In this document: piece after piece, positions 37,772 to 45,769 of the stretch
Layout: every line of letters begins with the position of its first letter
Position numbering within the stretch: position 1 is the stretch's first letter
NCBI GenBank assembly: GCA_022841465.1
Contig: JALHRL010000009.1
Coordinates: 1 to 64,000, forward strand
Direction of reading: 5' to 3'
Source of the DNA: Bacteroidia bacterium
GTDB taxonomy: Bacteria; Bacteroidota; Bacteroidia; B-17B0; Aurantibacillaceae
Length of the DNA: 64,000 bases
Made by a program: the position numbers and the translations under genes
Notes under the pieces: generated by a model
What the model was told of the DNA's origin: nothing
The model's input: only the letters and a program-made list of their open reading frames with translations
Database searches by the model: none

Positions 37772-38275
37772 TTATGGATAAAGATAAGGTTCTTTTTCAA
37801 GTGTCATTTTTCGGATGTTTTCAATAACTCTTTTCATGTAAATTTTCCAAAATGTTTTTGCAAACAACCAGTTTAAAGGATAAAGAAAAGGCTTATTCGC
37901 ATGTAAGGTGTAAATGTATTCTATTAAAGTTTTGTTTTTTGCCAGTTCGGTGGTTTTCCATTCGCCAACAAATTTATAAAATCCCAGCATCGGGCTTTGA
38001 AATTCACTCAATTCAATTTTCCAATAGCTGTTTTCAATGCGTTCAATTACTTTATCTATAGAGGCAAAGCCTCCTTTTTGAGTGATGGATTTTGCAACAA
38101 AAACTTTTTTACTCGATCCGGGCTTTCCCCATTCTTCATCATTGGTGCAATGGGTAACTTTGGGTGTAAAGCCAAAACCGGTGTGTACTTTAGTTATATC
38201 GCAAAGCATGGGCGTTTTAAAGGCTCTTTCTAACGAGCAATTGAATATACTTGAAACTTTAACTATTGTTTTCAT
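37772..38275 (-). CDS. SRPBCC (START-like) family protein
   Basis: A 167-residue small soluble protein with the SRPBCC fold pattern: SSIFNCSLERAFKTPMLCDITK at the N-terminus, a beta-sheet body, and a C-terminal long helix (FAKTFWKIYMKRVIENIRKM). This fold binds hydrophobic ligands. No substrate can be told. Its ATG overlaps the stop of the upstream secreted-protein gene by 4 bp, so the pair is probably co-translated. Confidence 0.72.
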   Translation of the reverse strand: MKTIVKVSSIFNCSLERAFKTPMLCDITKVHTGFGFTPKVTHCTNDEEWGKPGSSKKVFVAKSITQKGGFASIDKVIERIENSYWKIELSEFQSPMLGFYKFVGEWKTTELAKNKTLIEYIYTLHANKPFLYPLNWLFAKTFWKIYMKRVIENIRKMTLEKEPYLYP

Positions 38276-38934
38276 TTATTCCAATAAACCGGCCCTTTTA
38301 AAAACGTGCCATCATTCCATTGTAGTTTCATTCTATCGCCAATAACACCATATTTCTTGTAGGTTTCCGGTGAATCTTCGTTGCCCCATTTTGCAATTAT
38401 GTTTTTTCCGCTTCTTGGTAATTCAAATAAAAGGCCTGCTATCACATCATCATTCGTCATTTTCTTTAAATTTTCTTCTGAATTATTTTTAAAAAAGTCA
38501 GGAATAATTTCGGGTATCACCTTTTTAGAAGGCACGGCTTTGTAATCTTTACCGTTGTAAATGTAAAAGTCAAATTGTTCAACGTAGCAAGCGGGGCCGC
38601 AAGCTTCTTGGTAAACAGCAATAAGCTTAGTGCCATTTTTTAAATTCCAATAACACATTTGCAAATGCCCTTCAAAAGCGCCAATTAATTTAAGATAACC
38701 GTTTTTTGGGTCGTAGGCGCTGAAAGCGTAAAGTATTTTATTTTTCTTTAAATCGTTACCGGCATCTTCTTGAGTTTTATTGTCTGACGATTGTTTTACA
38801 ATTTCCATCCGTTCTTTTTTTGATAAATTAAGAATGGAGCTATCCGGAATTTCCTGAAAAAAATCGGCAATACTTTGCGAGAAAGCATTAGCACTTAAAA
38901 AAACACAAGTAAAGAATAGAATTAAATGTTTCAT
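38272..38934 (-). CDS. Secreted protein of unknown function
   Basis: A 220-residue exported protein: signal peptide about 1-19 (FLSANAFSQ), then a mixed alpha/beta domain with segments KNGTKLIAVYQEACGPACYVEQFDFY (two cysteines that could pair) and ending DGTFLKGPVYWNK. I do not recognise the family. It overlaps the SRPBCC gene by 4 bp. Confidence 0.75.
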   Translation of the reverse strand: MKHLILFFTCVFLSANAFSQSIADFFQEIPDSSILNLSKKERMEIVKQSSDNKTQEDAGNDLKKNKILYAFSAYDPKNGYLKLIGAFEGHLQMCYWNLKNGTKLIAVYQEACGPACYVEQFDFYIYNGKDYKAVPSKKVIPEIIPDFFKNNSEENLKKMTNDDVIAGLLFELPRSGKNIIAKWGNEDSPETYKKYGVIGDRMKLQWNDGTFLKGPVYWNK

Positions 38935-39400
38935 TTTATTTTATTTGTTGCTTGAAGATACACGTTATTTTTTGGAAAATTTATAATGGTTGGAATGAAA
39001 TTCCCAACCAGTGGTATGCGACTTGACGAAGGCGGTGATTTTACCCACAAAATCACATACTAATAATCGCACTTTAATTATTTGAAAAATTGCCACACAA
39101 ACCACTGAACGGCAACTTTTGCCAAACTGCTGTTAGTAGATGCCCATTGGTTGTCCAAAAATGTTTAGTATTAAGTCAGAGAGCACTTTGTACAAAGTAA
39201 TTTACGTTAGAAGCACAACTGTTCGCGTTCACTAATAATTCGTGCGATAAAAAGAATAATTATATTAAAAAAAGGAAGAGAGGATAAAATTCTTATAGGG
39301 TAGAAGAATTTATAAAAGTTATCGCGTGAATATTAAATTGTTAAGAACTTGTTTTGTAAGGTGGCTTTGTTTTTCCAAATACGTTGAGTTAATAAAAAAA
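38935..39400. other. 466-bp gene-free spacer
   Basis: No gene or RNA is supported. The spacer holds the hairpin unit at 38990-39014 and otherwise AT-rich, unstructured sequence downstream of the FMN-reductase operon. No clear terminator for that operon was seen. Confidence 0.5.
38990..39014. repeat. Hairpin repeat unit, copy 1
   Basis: A TTGGAAT/ATTCCCAA hairpin followed by CCAGTGG. A second copy of the same 25-bp length at 43720-43744 differs at three positions, with the hairpin kept. A fragment of the unit (TTGGAATGAAA) occurs near 42440. Confidence 0.5.
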
Positions 39401-39964
39401 TTAAGTCGTTTGGATTAGTCTATTTGCTTTTATATTTTCAAATAATTCAGCCAAGAAAACTTTCGCTAATTTATCAGTAGCCGTTTTGTCCAAAGCATTG
39501 CCATTATCATCGAAAGATTTAGAAACATTGGGAACAGGAAACATATTAGTAACTGTCCAAGCCCCTATTTTCCATAAAATAAATTGTAATGAAACCAATG
39601 CTTGTAAACCACCAAAATCACCTACCGAAACTGTGCTTATGCATATTGGTTTGCCGTGCCATTCATCATACAAAAGGTCTATGGCGTTTTTTAAACTGGC
39701 AGGAAACCCACCGTTGTATTCTGGTGTAATGATTATAATTCCATCTGCTAATTTTATTTTGGCAGCAAAATCTAAAACTTGTTCTGTAGGATTTTGAAAA
39801 GTTTTTATAGTGTCTTCAAAAATGGGAAAATTGTATTCTTTTAAATCTAATATTTCTGTAGTAGATAAATTATTTTCTTCCAAGTAAGTTTTGAAATATA
39901 AAGCTACATTATGACTTTTTCTTTCTCTTCTTACACTTGATGATAGGATGGCTATATGTGGCAT
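39401..39964 (-). CDS. NADPH-dependent FMN reductase-like protein
   Basis: A 187-residue flavodoxin-fold reductase. The N-terminal phosphate loop is ILSSSVRRERKSHNVA and the flavin-binding segment is TPEYNGGFPASLKNAIDLLY, typical of the NADPH-dependent FMN reductase/quinone reductase family. It is the last gene of a four-gene minus-strand run (DUF4142 lipoprotein, PPOX protein, alpha/beta hydrolase, this gene) with 7 to 26 bp between genes, which suggests a redox- or stress-related transcript. Confidence 0.88.
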   Translation of the reverse strand: MPHIAILSSSVRRERKSHNVALYFKTYLEENNLSTTEILDLKEYNFPIFEDTIKTFQNPTEQVLDFAAKIKLADGIIIITPEYNGGFPASLKNAIDLLYDEWHGKPICISTVSVGDFGGLQALVSLQFILWKIGAWTVTNMFPVPNVSKSFDDNGNALDKTATDKLAKVFLAELFENIKANRLIQTT

Positions 39965-39971
39965 TGTGTAT

Positions 39972-40847
39972 TTATTTTTTTTCTTGTTCTAATGATTGAT
40001 AAACTGAATCTTCCACTGAAATAAAATTTAGTAAGTCAGCATTTAGTTTTTCTTTTTCAGTGATAAATAATCCATGTGGAGCGCCTGTATAGATAATGTA
40101 TTTGGCATGTGGGATAAGAGCTGCAGTTTTGTCTCCTGATACATTTATTGGAACAATATCATCAGCATCACCATGAATAATTAAAACTGGAATGTTAATT
40201 TTCCTCAAATCATTTCTAAAATCAGTTTCGGAAAAAGAACGCACACAATCAACTGTTGCTTTGGAAGAACTCATTAAGCATAACATTTTATTCCATTCTA
40301 ATAATGGTTTGCTTACAGTTTGGTTTAGTGCGGTTACACCGTAAAACTTCTTGCCAAATTCAGCAATAAAAGCCGGACGGTCAGTCGAAATATTTTCTAT
40401 TGTAGCATCAAAGCTTTCTTTTTCTGTTCCATCGGGATTGTCTTCTGTTTTTAGTCTGAACGGTGTTACTGAGCTAACAAAAGCAACTTTTTTAAGTTTC
40501 TTAGTACCATATTTTCCAATATAGCGGGCAATTTCTCCACCTCCCATTGAAAAGCCAACAAGTGTTACTTCCGATAAATTTAGTTGGTTAATTAATTCAT
40601 TTAAATCATCGGCAAGTGTATTGTAATCGTAACTCTCCCAAGGTCTGTCTGATTTGCCAAACCCCCTACGGTCGTATGCAATACAACGAAGGTTGTGTTT
40701 TGGAAGTTCTGCTAACTGGTATTCCCACATTTCGTGGTTTAGAGGCCAACCATGAATAAATATTACGGGTTTACCTGTGCCATACTCCTGATAAAAAATA
40801 TTTACAGAGTTATTGGTAGTTGATGATTTTGATTTTATAAAACTCAT
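39972..40847 (-). CDS. Alpha/beta hydrolase (chloroperoxidase/esterase-like)
   Basis: A 291-residue cytoplasmic hydrolase. The nucleophile elbow is GFSMGGG with S100, the acid is in HGDADDIVP and the histidine in GAPHGLF. The oxyanion segment IFIHGWPLNHEMW and the AYDRRGFGKSDRP strand are typical of the non-haem chloroperoxidase/arylesterase group; the true substrate is unknown. Sits 7 bp upstream of the FMN reductase gene. Confidence 0.88.
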   Translation of the reverse strand: MSFIKSKSSTTNNSVNIFYQEYGTGKPVIFIHGWPLNHEMWEYQLAELPKHNLRCIAYDRRGFGKSDRPWESYDYNTLADDLNELINQLNLSEVTLVGFSMGGGEIARYIGKYGTKKLKKVAFVSSVTPFRLKTEDNPDGTEKESFDATIENISTDRPAFIAEFGKKFYGVTALNQTVSKPLLEWNKMLCLMSSSKATVDCVRSFSETDFRNDLRKINIPVLIIHGDADDIVPINVSGDKTAALIPHAKYIIYTGAPHGLFITEKEKLNADLLNFISVEDSVYQSLEQEKK

Positions 40848-40873
40848 GTTGGGTTTCTTTTTAAATAGATTTT

Positions 40874-41383
40874 TTAAACAGTTATTTTACCTTCTTTTCC
40901 TGTAATTAAATTTGTTCCTGTAACAACCGAAGCCACCATTTTTAGAAAGTTAATCATTCTGTTGCCGTCATTATCCCAATAATAAGCAGTGGTTGGTGTT
41001 ACTTTGATGATAGAAATATTCGAATCATCTTTGCCTTCTTTAAACCAAATTTTTGCAACAGGTGTCCAGAGTTCTTCAATAATTATTTTATCTAAAATTA
41101 TTTCTGCTTCACCATTTACAACTAAGTAGCTGTTCTTTCCCGGATGCGAAAAAAAGAGTTGCACATTTTTGTCTGTTAATATGTCTTTGTTTTTATCGCT
41201 GCTCTTTTCACTAAAAAACCAAATACTACCCTCGTCACAAACTTTTATTGCAGACATGGGGCTGCAAGTAGAGCCATCGTCTATTTTTAAGTTGGTGCAA
41301 AAAAGGCAAATCATAATATCGTCCACCAGACTTTTTAGTTTGTTAATGGCTTCTTTGTTGTTCAAATTTTCTGTGTTGCTCAT
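40874..41383 (-). CDS. Pyridoxamine 5'-phosphate oxidase family protein (general stress type)
   Basis: A 169-residue split-barrel flavin- or haem-binding-fold protein similar in outline to general stress protein 26. Segments: LVDDIMICLFCTNLKIDD, CSPMSAIKVCDEGSIWFFSEKSSDK, LFFSHPGKNSYLVVNGEAEII and the C-terminal TPTTAYYWDND. The family is linked to stress tolerance in several bacteria; catalysis is not established. Part of the four-gene run. Confidence 0.82.
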   Translation of the reverse strand: MSNTENLNNKEAINKLKSLVDDIMICLFCTNLKIDDGSTCSPMSAIKVCDEGSIWFFSEKSSDKNKDILTDKNVQLFFSHPGKNSYLVVNGEAEIILDKIIIEELWTPVAKIWFKEGKDDSNISIIKVTPTTAYYWDNDGNRMINFLKMVASVVTGTNLITGKEGKITV

Positions 41384-41404
41384 TTTATTTTGCTTATTTA
41401 TAAA

Positions 41405-41983
41405 TTACATTTTGTTACATTCTTTTTGACACACTATTGAATGGTCAAGATGTGTTCTTAAAGCTGGAAGGGTGGCTGCTGCCCATGCTTTTATGTCTGG
41501 GTCAGTGCAATCGGCAGATGCTTTTTCAAAAAGTTTAATTGCTTCTTTATGCCCGTTCACCATCATGTTACTATATTCTTTCCCAAAATCATTTCCTGAT
41601 TTGTCGTTTAATTTTTTGTAAGCATCTTTTCCATTTTCAGTTTGCGATGTTGGCAGTGATATATTTTTGTTTTGTGCCAATGCAGTTAAATCAGCCAATG
41701 ATTTGGTGTGTGCATTTTCCATCATTTTGCCTAATTCTTTCACATGATCTGAGGCTCCTTTTTGTTGGGCTAATTGACCTAAGCTAATTTCTTCACGGTT
41801 TATTTCAGCAGCATCAACAAGGAATTGTGCATCTTTTTCGCTGCTGTTGTCAAATTTTTGTTCGTTCTTTTCTTCAACAACTTTTTTGGTGTCTTCTGGT
41901 TTGTTGTTCATACATGATGATGTAACAACGATAGAAGTAATAATGAATGTGGCTTGCAGCATTGAGGATTTATAATTTTTCAT
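41405..41983 (-). CDS. DUF4142 lipoprotein
   Basis: A 192-residue lipoprotein (lipobox cysteine near residue 24, IVVTSSC) with a Lys/Glu linker and a helical DUF4142 domain: DAQFLVDAAEINREEISLGQLAQQKG, KELGKMMENAHTKSLADL and MMVNGHKEAIKLFEKAS. DUF4142 is a ferritin-like four-helix family of unknown function, often encoded with stress genes. It is first in the four-gene run; a nested inverted repeat lies just upstream of its start. Confidence 0.85.
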   Translation of the reverse strand: MKNYKSSMLQATFIITSIVVTSSCMNNKPEDTKKVVEEKNEQKFDNSSEKDAQFLVDAAEINREEISLGQLAQQKGASDHVKELGKMMENAHTKSLADLTALAQNKNISLPTSQTENGKDAYKKLNDKSGNDFGKEYSNMMVNGHKEAIKLFEKASADCTDPDIKAWAAATLPALRTHLDHSIVCQKECNKM

Positions 41984-41996
41984 TTGATTGTGTTAT

Positions 41997-42042
41997 AAGT
42001 TAGATGTAAATATTTAAGCTACAAAGTTGCAGCTTCTAACTT
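41997..42042. promoter_or_regulatory. Nested inverted repeats upstream of the DUF4142 operon
   Basis: Outer arms AAGTTAGA (41997-42004) and TCTAACTT (42035-42042) are perfect. Inside lies a near-palindrome AGCTACAAAGTTGCAGCT (42017-42034). The 46-bp block begins 13 bp upstream of the start codon, a place that suits an operator. Confidence 0.45.
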
Positions 42043-42146
42043 TGGCAAGTATTACAAAATATTTCAAAAGAGTTATATCGTTCACATTTTTCAATTAATA
42101 AAAAATATCATCCATTATTAAAGCACAATAGAGTTGTATATTAAAG

Positions 42147-42178
42147 AAACAGCCCCGAAAACGGGGCTGTTTTTTCTT
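42147..42178 (-). terminator. Strong hairpin, probably terminator of the serine hydrolase gene
   Basis: AAACAGCCCCG pairs with CGGGGCTGTTT around a 4-nt loop. The T run is better on the plus strand, but the only nearby gene ending towards it is the minus-strand serine hydrolase, about 320 bp upstream. Confidence 0.6.
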
Positions 42179-42290
42179 TTTATTTTTGTCTTTTTTTTGG
42201 CGATGAAAACACTCTTTTGTTTTTTTAGGGTGGGCATGGTGTATCGGCAAAAAAATGAAAGATTTTTTTGAGCGCTCGAATGGGTCGGCT

Positions 42291-42458
42291 TTATTTACAA
42301 ATATAATTTTTTGACATAGGAATTAGGAGTAGAGCAAGTTGCCCACCAAAAGCTTCATAAATACTTGTCAGGTTGATGGTTTCACTGTAGGTCTTAGGGT
42401 TATAGCTAAAGAAGAGGTTATTCCAAGCAGCGGGAATTGGTTGGAATGAAAAAACTAA
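42291..42458 (-). pseudogene. Possible gene fragment (55 codons, no start)
   Basis: An open stretch on the minus strand with no usable start codon. It translates to protein-like sequence (segments AAWNNLFFSYNPKTYSE and NLTSIYEAFGGQLALL). No family is recognised. It could be a 3' remnant of a lost gene or chance. Confidence 0.25.
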
Positions 42459-42494
42459 TCAACCTATATTATATTCAAATGTTTATATATTTCT

Positions 42495-43607
42495 TTAGTA
42501 TGCATTCGATAAAGATGAAAAGATTGACCACCAATCTGCCTTTCCTTCTTTCTTTCCAAGTCTCACAATTATTAAATCTTTTGCCGGGTTTACGTAAATA
42601 AACTGCCCTAAAATACCTTCAGCCATAAAGTCTTCATTTGGTGTTGGCAGCCACCATTGATATTGATAGAATTTAACGCTGCCATTTGATACATCAAGTT
42701 TAGTTGATTCTTCAACCCATTTTTCAGACACTATTTGTTTCCCATTCCAGTTCCCTTTGTTTTTAAATAATCGTCCTATTTTAGCAAAATCTCTTGCTCT
42801 TGCATTTAAACAGCAAAATGTTTTTTCTAATCCATTTTTCTTTCTGTCAATACTCCAAGATGCATCATATTCCATACCCAAAGGCGACCATAATTTTTCT
42901 TGTAAGTAAGAAGTGATAGTTTTACCTTTTAATGAACGTTCTAAAACTAAACCCAAAAGCTGGGTGTTGCCACTTACATATTCAAATTTTTTGCCCGGTT
43001 CTGATTTTAATTTCATTTTCTTAATTTCTTTTCTAAGATTAAGGCCATAATAAAATGAAGCAGCATCTCCAAATGGATTGATATAACTTTCATTAAACTT
43101 AATTCCTGAGGTCATTTGTAATAGATGTTTAATTGTTACTTTATCAAAACCGTTTTTTGTTAGTTCAGGAATGTAATTTGTTATTGGTTCTTCAACTGAT
43201 TTTATTAATCCTTGGTCAATTGCGCAACCAATTAAAATTGACGTTATAGATTTTGCCATGGAGAAGGAAGGGATAATACTTTGTTTGTTATATCCCTTAA
43301 AATATTTTTCATATTGGATTGTATCATTTTTAATAATTAAGAAAGCAACAGTTTTGTTGTTTTCAAGAAATTTATCAAAAGGAATGCCGCTTATTTCTTT
43401 AGGAAATTTACCCGCAGTTGCACTTTGGAATTTGAAAGTGGAAGTATCAGCAGTTAATGGCCTTGACTGAAATTTTTTATAATCTTTTATATCTGCAAAA
43501 TTATAAAACACAAAACGAGCTAATTGACAAGAACTTAATATTACTGAAACAATTAATATTAAATACCAATTACTCTTAATTCTAATTTGCTGTTTCCTTT
43601 TTGCCAT
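42495..43607 (-). CDS. Serine hydrolase of the beta-lactamase/transpeptidase-like family
   Basis: A 370-residue protein with an N-terminal membrane segment (about 12-30; a Cys at SSCQLA could make it a lipoprotein). The catalytic S116-M-A-K119 (FSMAKSITS) and the YVSGNTQ motif of class C beta-lactamase-like hydrolases are present, with a GLILMTSGIKFNES-type segment between. It is probably periplasmic. Activities in this family include esterases, amidases and D-peptidases; true antibiotic hydrolysis is not implied. It lies between gene-poor spacers in the accessory part of the window. Confidence 0.88.
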   Translation of the reverse strand: MAKRKQQIRIKSNWYLILIVSVILSSCQLARFVFYNFADIKDYKKFQSRPLTADTSTFKFQSATAGKFPKEISGIPFDKFLENNKTVAFLIIKNDTIQYEKYFKGYNKQSIIPSFSMAKSITSILIGCAIDQGLIKSVEEPITNYIPELTKNGFDKVTIKHLLQMTSGIKFNESYINPFGDAASFYYGLNLRKEIKKMKLKSEPGKKFEYVSGNTQLLGLVLERSLKGKTITSYLQEKLWSPLGMEYDASWSIDRKKNGLEKTFCCLNARARDFAKIGRLFKNKGNWNGKQIVSEKWVEESTKLDVSNGSVKFYQYQWWLPTPNEDFMAEGILGQFIYVNPAKDLIIVRLGKKEGKADWWSIFSSLSNAY

Positions 43608-43719
43608 TTTATTTTAAAAACATTTTTAATTTGCTTACACTTACCTTAAATAAATATACAATTAATTTTTACTAAATATTGAGTAACATATTGAAATCAA
43701 AATTGAAAATAATTGTGGA

Positions 43720-43744
43720 TTGGGATGAATATCCCAACCAGTGG
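43720..43744. repeat. Hairpin repeat unit, copy 2
   Basis: TTGGGAT/ATCCCAA hairpin followed by CCAGTGG, 22 of 25 bases equal to the copy at 38990. It lies between the serine hydrolase and the gene at 43767. Confidence 0.5.
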
Positions 43745-43766
43745 TTTTTTGTTAAATCAATTAAGT

Positions 43767-44039
43767 TTAAAACTGCTTGTTTAAATTGTGATATTCAATT
43801 TTTGCCATATAGGGAAAGTAAGGCAAAATTTCTATAAGCTCCTTCGTTTTGGTTTCGTCAACATTTTGAAATATTAAAACAGCGTCCTTTTTCGAAACTG
43901 AAATAAAAAAACTTTCCAAAATATTTTCTTGTTTCCATTGATTTACGAATTCCATTTCTTTTTTTGGTAATTCAGGATTTGATTTTATTGTCTCTATTCC
44001 GCTATCTGAAAGTGTAATTAAAACTAAAATTCTATTCAT
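43767..44039 (-). CDS. Small muconolactone-isomerase-like (dimeric ferredoxin-fold) protein
   Basis: A 90-residue soluble protein. Its outline (MNRILVLITLSDSGIETI, then a helix ending EFVNQWKQENILESFFISVSKK, VLIFQNVDETKTKELIEILPYFPYM and a final strand) fits the small alpha+beta barrel fold of muconolactone isomerase-like/YCII-like proteins. No catalytic claim is possible. Confidence 0.6.
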   Translation of the reverse strand: MNRILVLITLSDSGIETIKSNPELPKKEMEFVNQWKQENILESFFISVSKKDAVLIFQNVDETKTKELIEILPYFPYMAKIEYHNLNKQF

Positions 44040-44345
44040 ATTGTATTGCTTTAAAGTTGTTCTACAAAGTTAAAATTATATTGATTATTTTCAGAATGAA
44101 GCACAACACTTTGCAACTATGTCAAAGTAGGCTTTAACAGTCCACCGAGGTCTTTACTTATTGTGGTGATTGTATTCGTCTATCATAGCATTTAATGGAT
44201 GGCAAATGGACTCAGTGGGCTTACGAACCTAACTGACCTTCAGCGTCAGGAGTATTCTTTGTCTGTTTGCAATAACGTTAATTAAATATACAAATAGTTA
44301 TTTTGTGAAAGTCGTTACCTAATATCTAGCTATTTTTAATTACTT
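44040..44345. other. 306-bp gene-free spacer with direct-repeat copy
   Basis: No gene is supported. The right end (44276-44317) is one copy of a direct repeat whose second copy lies just upstream of the next gene. A small CTGAC/GTCAG hairpin is near 44232. Confidence 0.45.
44276..44317. repeat. Direct repeat A, copy 1 (downstream of the gene at 44346)
   Basis: Begins CGTTAATTAAATATACAAAT and agrees with 44731-44776 over about 42 bp with a few changes and a short gap. The two copies bracket the gene at 44346-44729. Confidence 0.65.
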
Positions 44346-44729
44346 TTATTCAATCACTTCGTATTCTATTTCGTTCGCTTTTGTTTTATTATTTGGTAGT
44401 ATTGTTTTTTGTTGCAGTTTATAAGTGTAGGTTGTGTCATTAGCAATTAGTTTGTTGTTAACTAATTGCTTTGGGCAGCGATGATTAATTAAAATTGTTT
44501 TTGATTTATACCCACCCTGAATTACCTTTACTACATTATAAGTTAAGGTTAAAGAGTTAACTTCTAGTATTCCACAATCTGGCGGTAGTTTAATAGTATT
44601 AATGTTTTCTTTTAGTTTTACAATTACTTCAAGCGTAGCCGTATTTGTTGCCATTTGAGATCTATCTCTTTGTCCGAAACAAATAATTGTCAGTATAAAA
44701 AATAAATAGGTAAATAATTGTTTTCGCAT
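44346..44729 (-). CDS. Small secreted protein of unknown function
   Basis: A 127-residue exported protein: signal peptide about 1-19 (LFFILTIICFGQ), then a beta-rich domain (TATLEVIVKLKENINTIKLP, SLTLTYNVVKVIQGGYKSKT). No family is recognised. The gene lies between two copies of a direct repeat (44276-44317 and 44731-44776); the upstream copy also holds its promoter region (TATTTGTATATTTA). Confidence 0.65.
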   Translation of the reverse strand: MRKQLFTYLFFILTIICFGQRDRSQMATNTATLEVIVKLKENINTIKLPPDCGILEVNSLTLTYNVVKVIQGGYKSKTILINHRCPKQLVNNKLIANDTTYTYKLQQKTILPNNKTKANEIEYEVIE

Positions 44730-44730
44730 G

Positions 44731-44776
44731 CGTTAATTAAATATACAAATAATTATTTTATGAAAATCTTGCGTTA
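44731..44776. repeat. Direct repeat A, copy 2 (upstream of the gene at 44346)
   Basis: Same sequence as 44276-44317 with about five changes and a short insertion. It starts 2 bp from the start codon of the secreted protein gene. Confidence 0.65.
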
Positions 44777-44801
44777 GTCAATTGATTCCTATTGGTGGAC
44801 G

Positions 44802-45548
44802 CTATTTTATTTTGTTATTAATTGTATCTGCAAGGTCAAATAGTTCTTCGGGAATACCTTTATGTTTGAAATTGCAATTAAGGCAAATTGGTTCATTTCT
44901 TGTGGACCATTTTACATTTCTATCGAAACCTGATTTTAATTTTGAAGTAAATAAATGAGCAATTAGCGATTTGTAGAATTCTTTATCATTTGAAGAAATA
45001 TTTTCTGAATTAATACTGTCAATTAAAGAATTCATCATTTTTAAAATGTGTAATAACTCTGTCAATTTAGGATAAATAATAAAAGGGTCCTCATGTATTG
45101 TTTTTCCAATAAAATGATTATTGTCCAAGAATTTATTTATTGCATCTGAGCCAATGAAATTAAATTTTTGTTTTTTTCCACCGCCCATTCCATCGCTTTT
45201 AGTTTCAATATAAGTAAAACTGAATTCATTAATATCATTTCTTAATAGATTAGTTTTTTCGGAAATATAAAGTAGTTTTTTTCTTTCTATTTCGGTTTTT
45301 TTTTGATCTTCAAATTGATCTTGAATTAATTTGTTTGCGTCAATTTGTGTCTTAAGGGCAAAATACAAAAGAATTGAACCAATTAAGCTAGTTATTGGTG
45401 CTGTTATACCGCCAATAGTATCGCCGATTGGTCCAGTTGCTCTGAAGTCAATATAACCAGATCGGGTAAATATAAATGGTGCTGAAATAACTAATGCAAT
45501 TCCAAGAAATAGAAATATTGTAATTTTATTAGTTGATTTTTTTATCAT
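44802..45548 (-). CDS. Membrane protein of unknown function, faintly like putative phage-abortive-infection proteins
   Basis: A 248-residue protein. Two transmembrane helices (about 9-27 and 47-66) surround GPIGDTIGGITAPITSLIGS, after which a helical coiled-coil cytoplasmic part follows (KTQIDANKLIQDQFEDQKKTEIERKK). Near the end is a CxxC-type pair in NEPICLNCNFKHKG. The two-helix plus GDxxGG segment recalls the 'putative phage abortive infection' family, but this is a weak match by eye. It lies next to two repeat-bracketed genes. Confidence 0.65.
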   Translation of the reverse strand: MIKKSTNKITIFLFLGIALVISAPFIFTRSGYIDFRATGPIGDTIGGITAPITSLIGSILLYFALKTQIDANKLIQDQFEDQKKTEIERKKLLYISEKTNLLRNDINEFSFTYIETKSDGMGGGKKQKFNFIGSDAINKFLDNNHFIGKTIHEDPFIIYPKLTELLHILKMMNSLIDSINSENISSNDKEFYKSLIAHLFTSKLKSGFDRNVKWSTRNEPICLNCNFKHKGIPEELFDLADTINNKIK

Positions 45549-45593
45549 GATATTTCTTAGTTTATGTGTAAGTACAAATCCATTTATTTTCTA

Positions 45594-45729
45594 ATTAAAT
45601 TTACTAAATCAAACCCTCCAAAAATCCCCTTGTTTAAAAGTAGCTTACAATTCCAACTTAAAGTAAATGCAAAAAAATACCGCACAATGGCGGTATTTTA
45701 ATTAATGTATTTTGTTACAAATTTATTTA
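45594..45729. repeat. Direct repeat B, copy 1 (contains terminator)
   Basis: About 136 bp that agrees closely with 46957-47094, including TTTACTAAATCAAACCCTC, AATCCCCTTGTT, AGTAGCTTACAA, TCCAACTTAAA and a terminator hairpin (AAATACCGC/GCGGTATTT). Lies downstream of the gene at 45770. Confidence 0.85.
45675..45698 (-). terminator. Intrinsic terminator after the gene at 45770
   Basis: AAATACCGC pairs with GCGGTATTT around a 6-nt loop; on the minus strand it is followed by a T run. It is the same hairpin as the rny terminator, in the duplicated copy. Confidence 0.75.
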
Positions 45730-45769
45730 AAATAACCGTTGAAAATCCCAATCATCGGATTGAGTGTAT

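Larger units (their letters stand above)
41984..42494. other. 511-bp spacer with operator-like, terminator-like and fragment-like parts
   Basis: Contains the nested inverted repeat at 41997-42042 (likely promoter/operator region of the DUF4142 operon), a strong hairpin at 42147-42178 and an unassigned open stretch at 42291-42458. No complete gene was found. Confidence 0.5.

Noticed and set aside
42495-43607. Antibiotic-resistance beta-lactamase
   Set aside because: The SxxK and YxxGN motifs are shared by many esterases and peptidases; no resistance-type features are seen.
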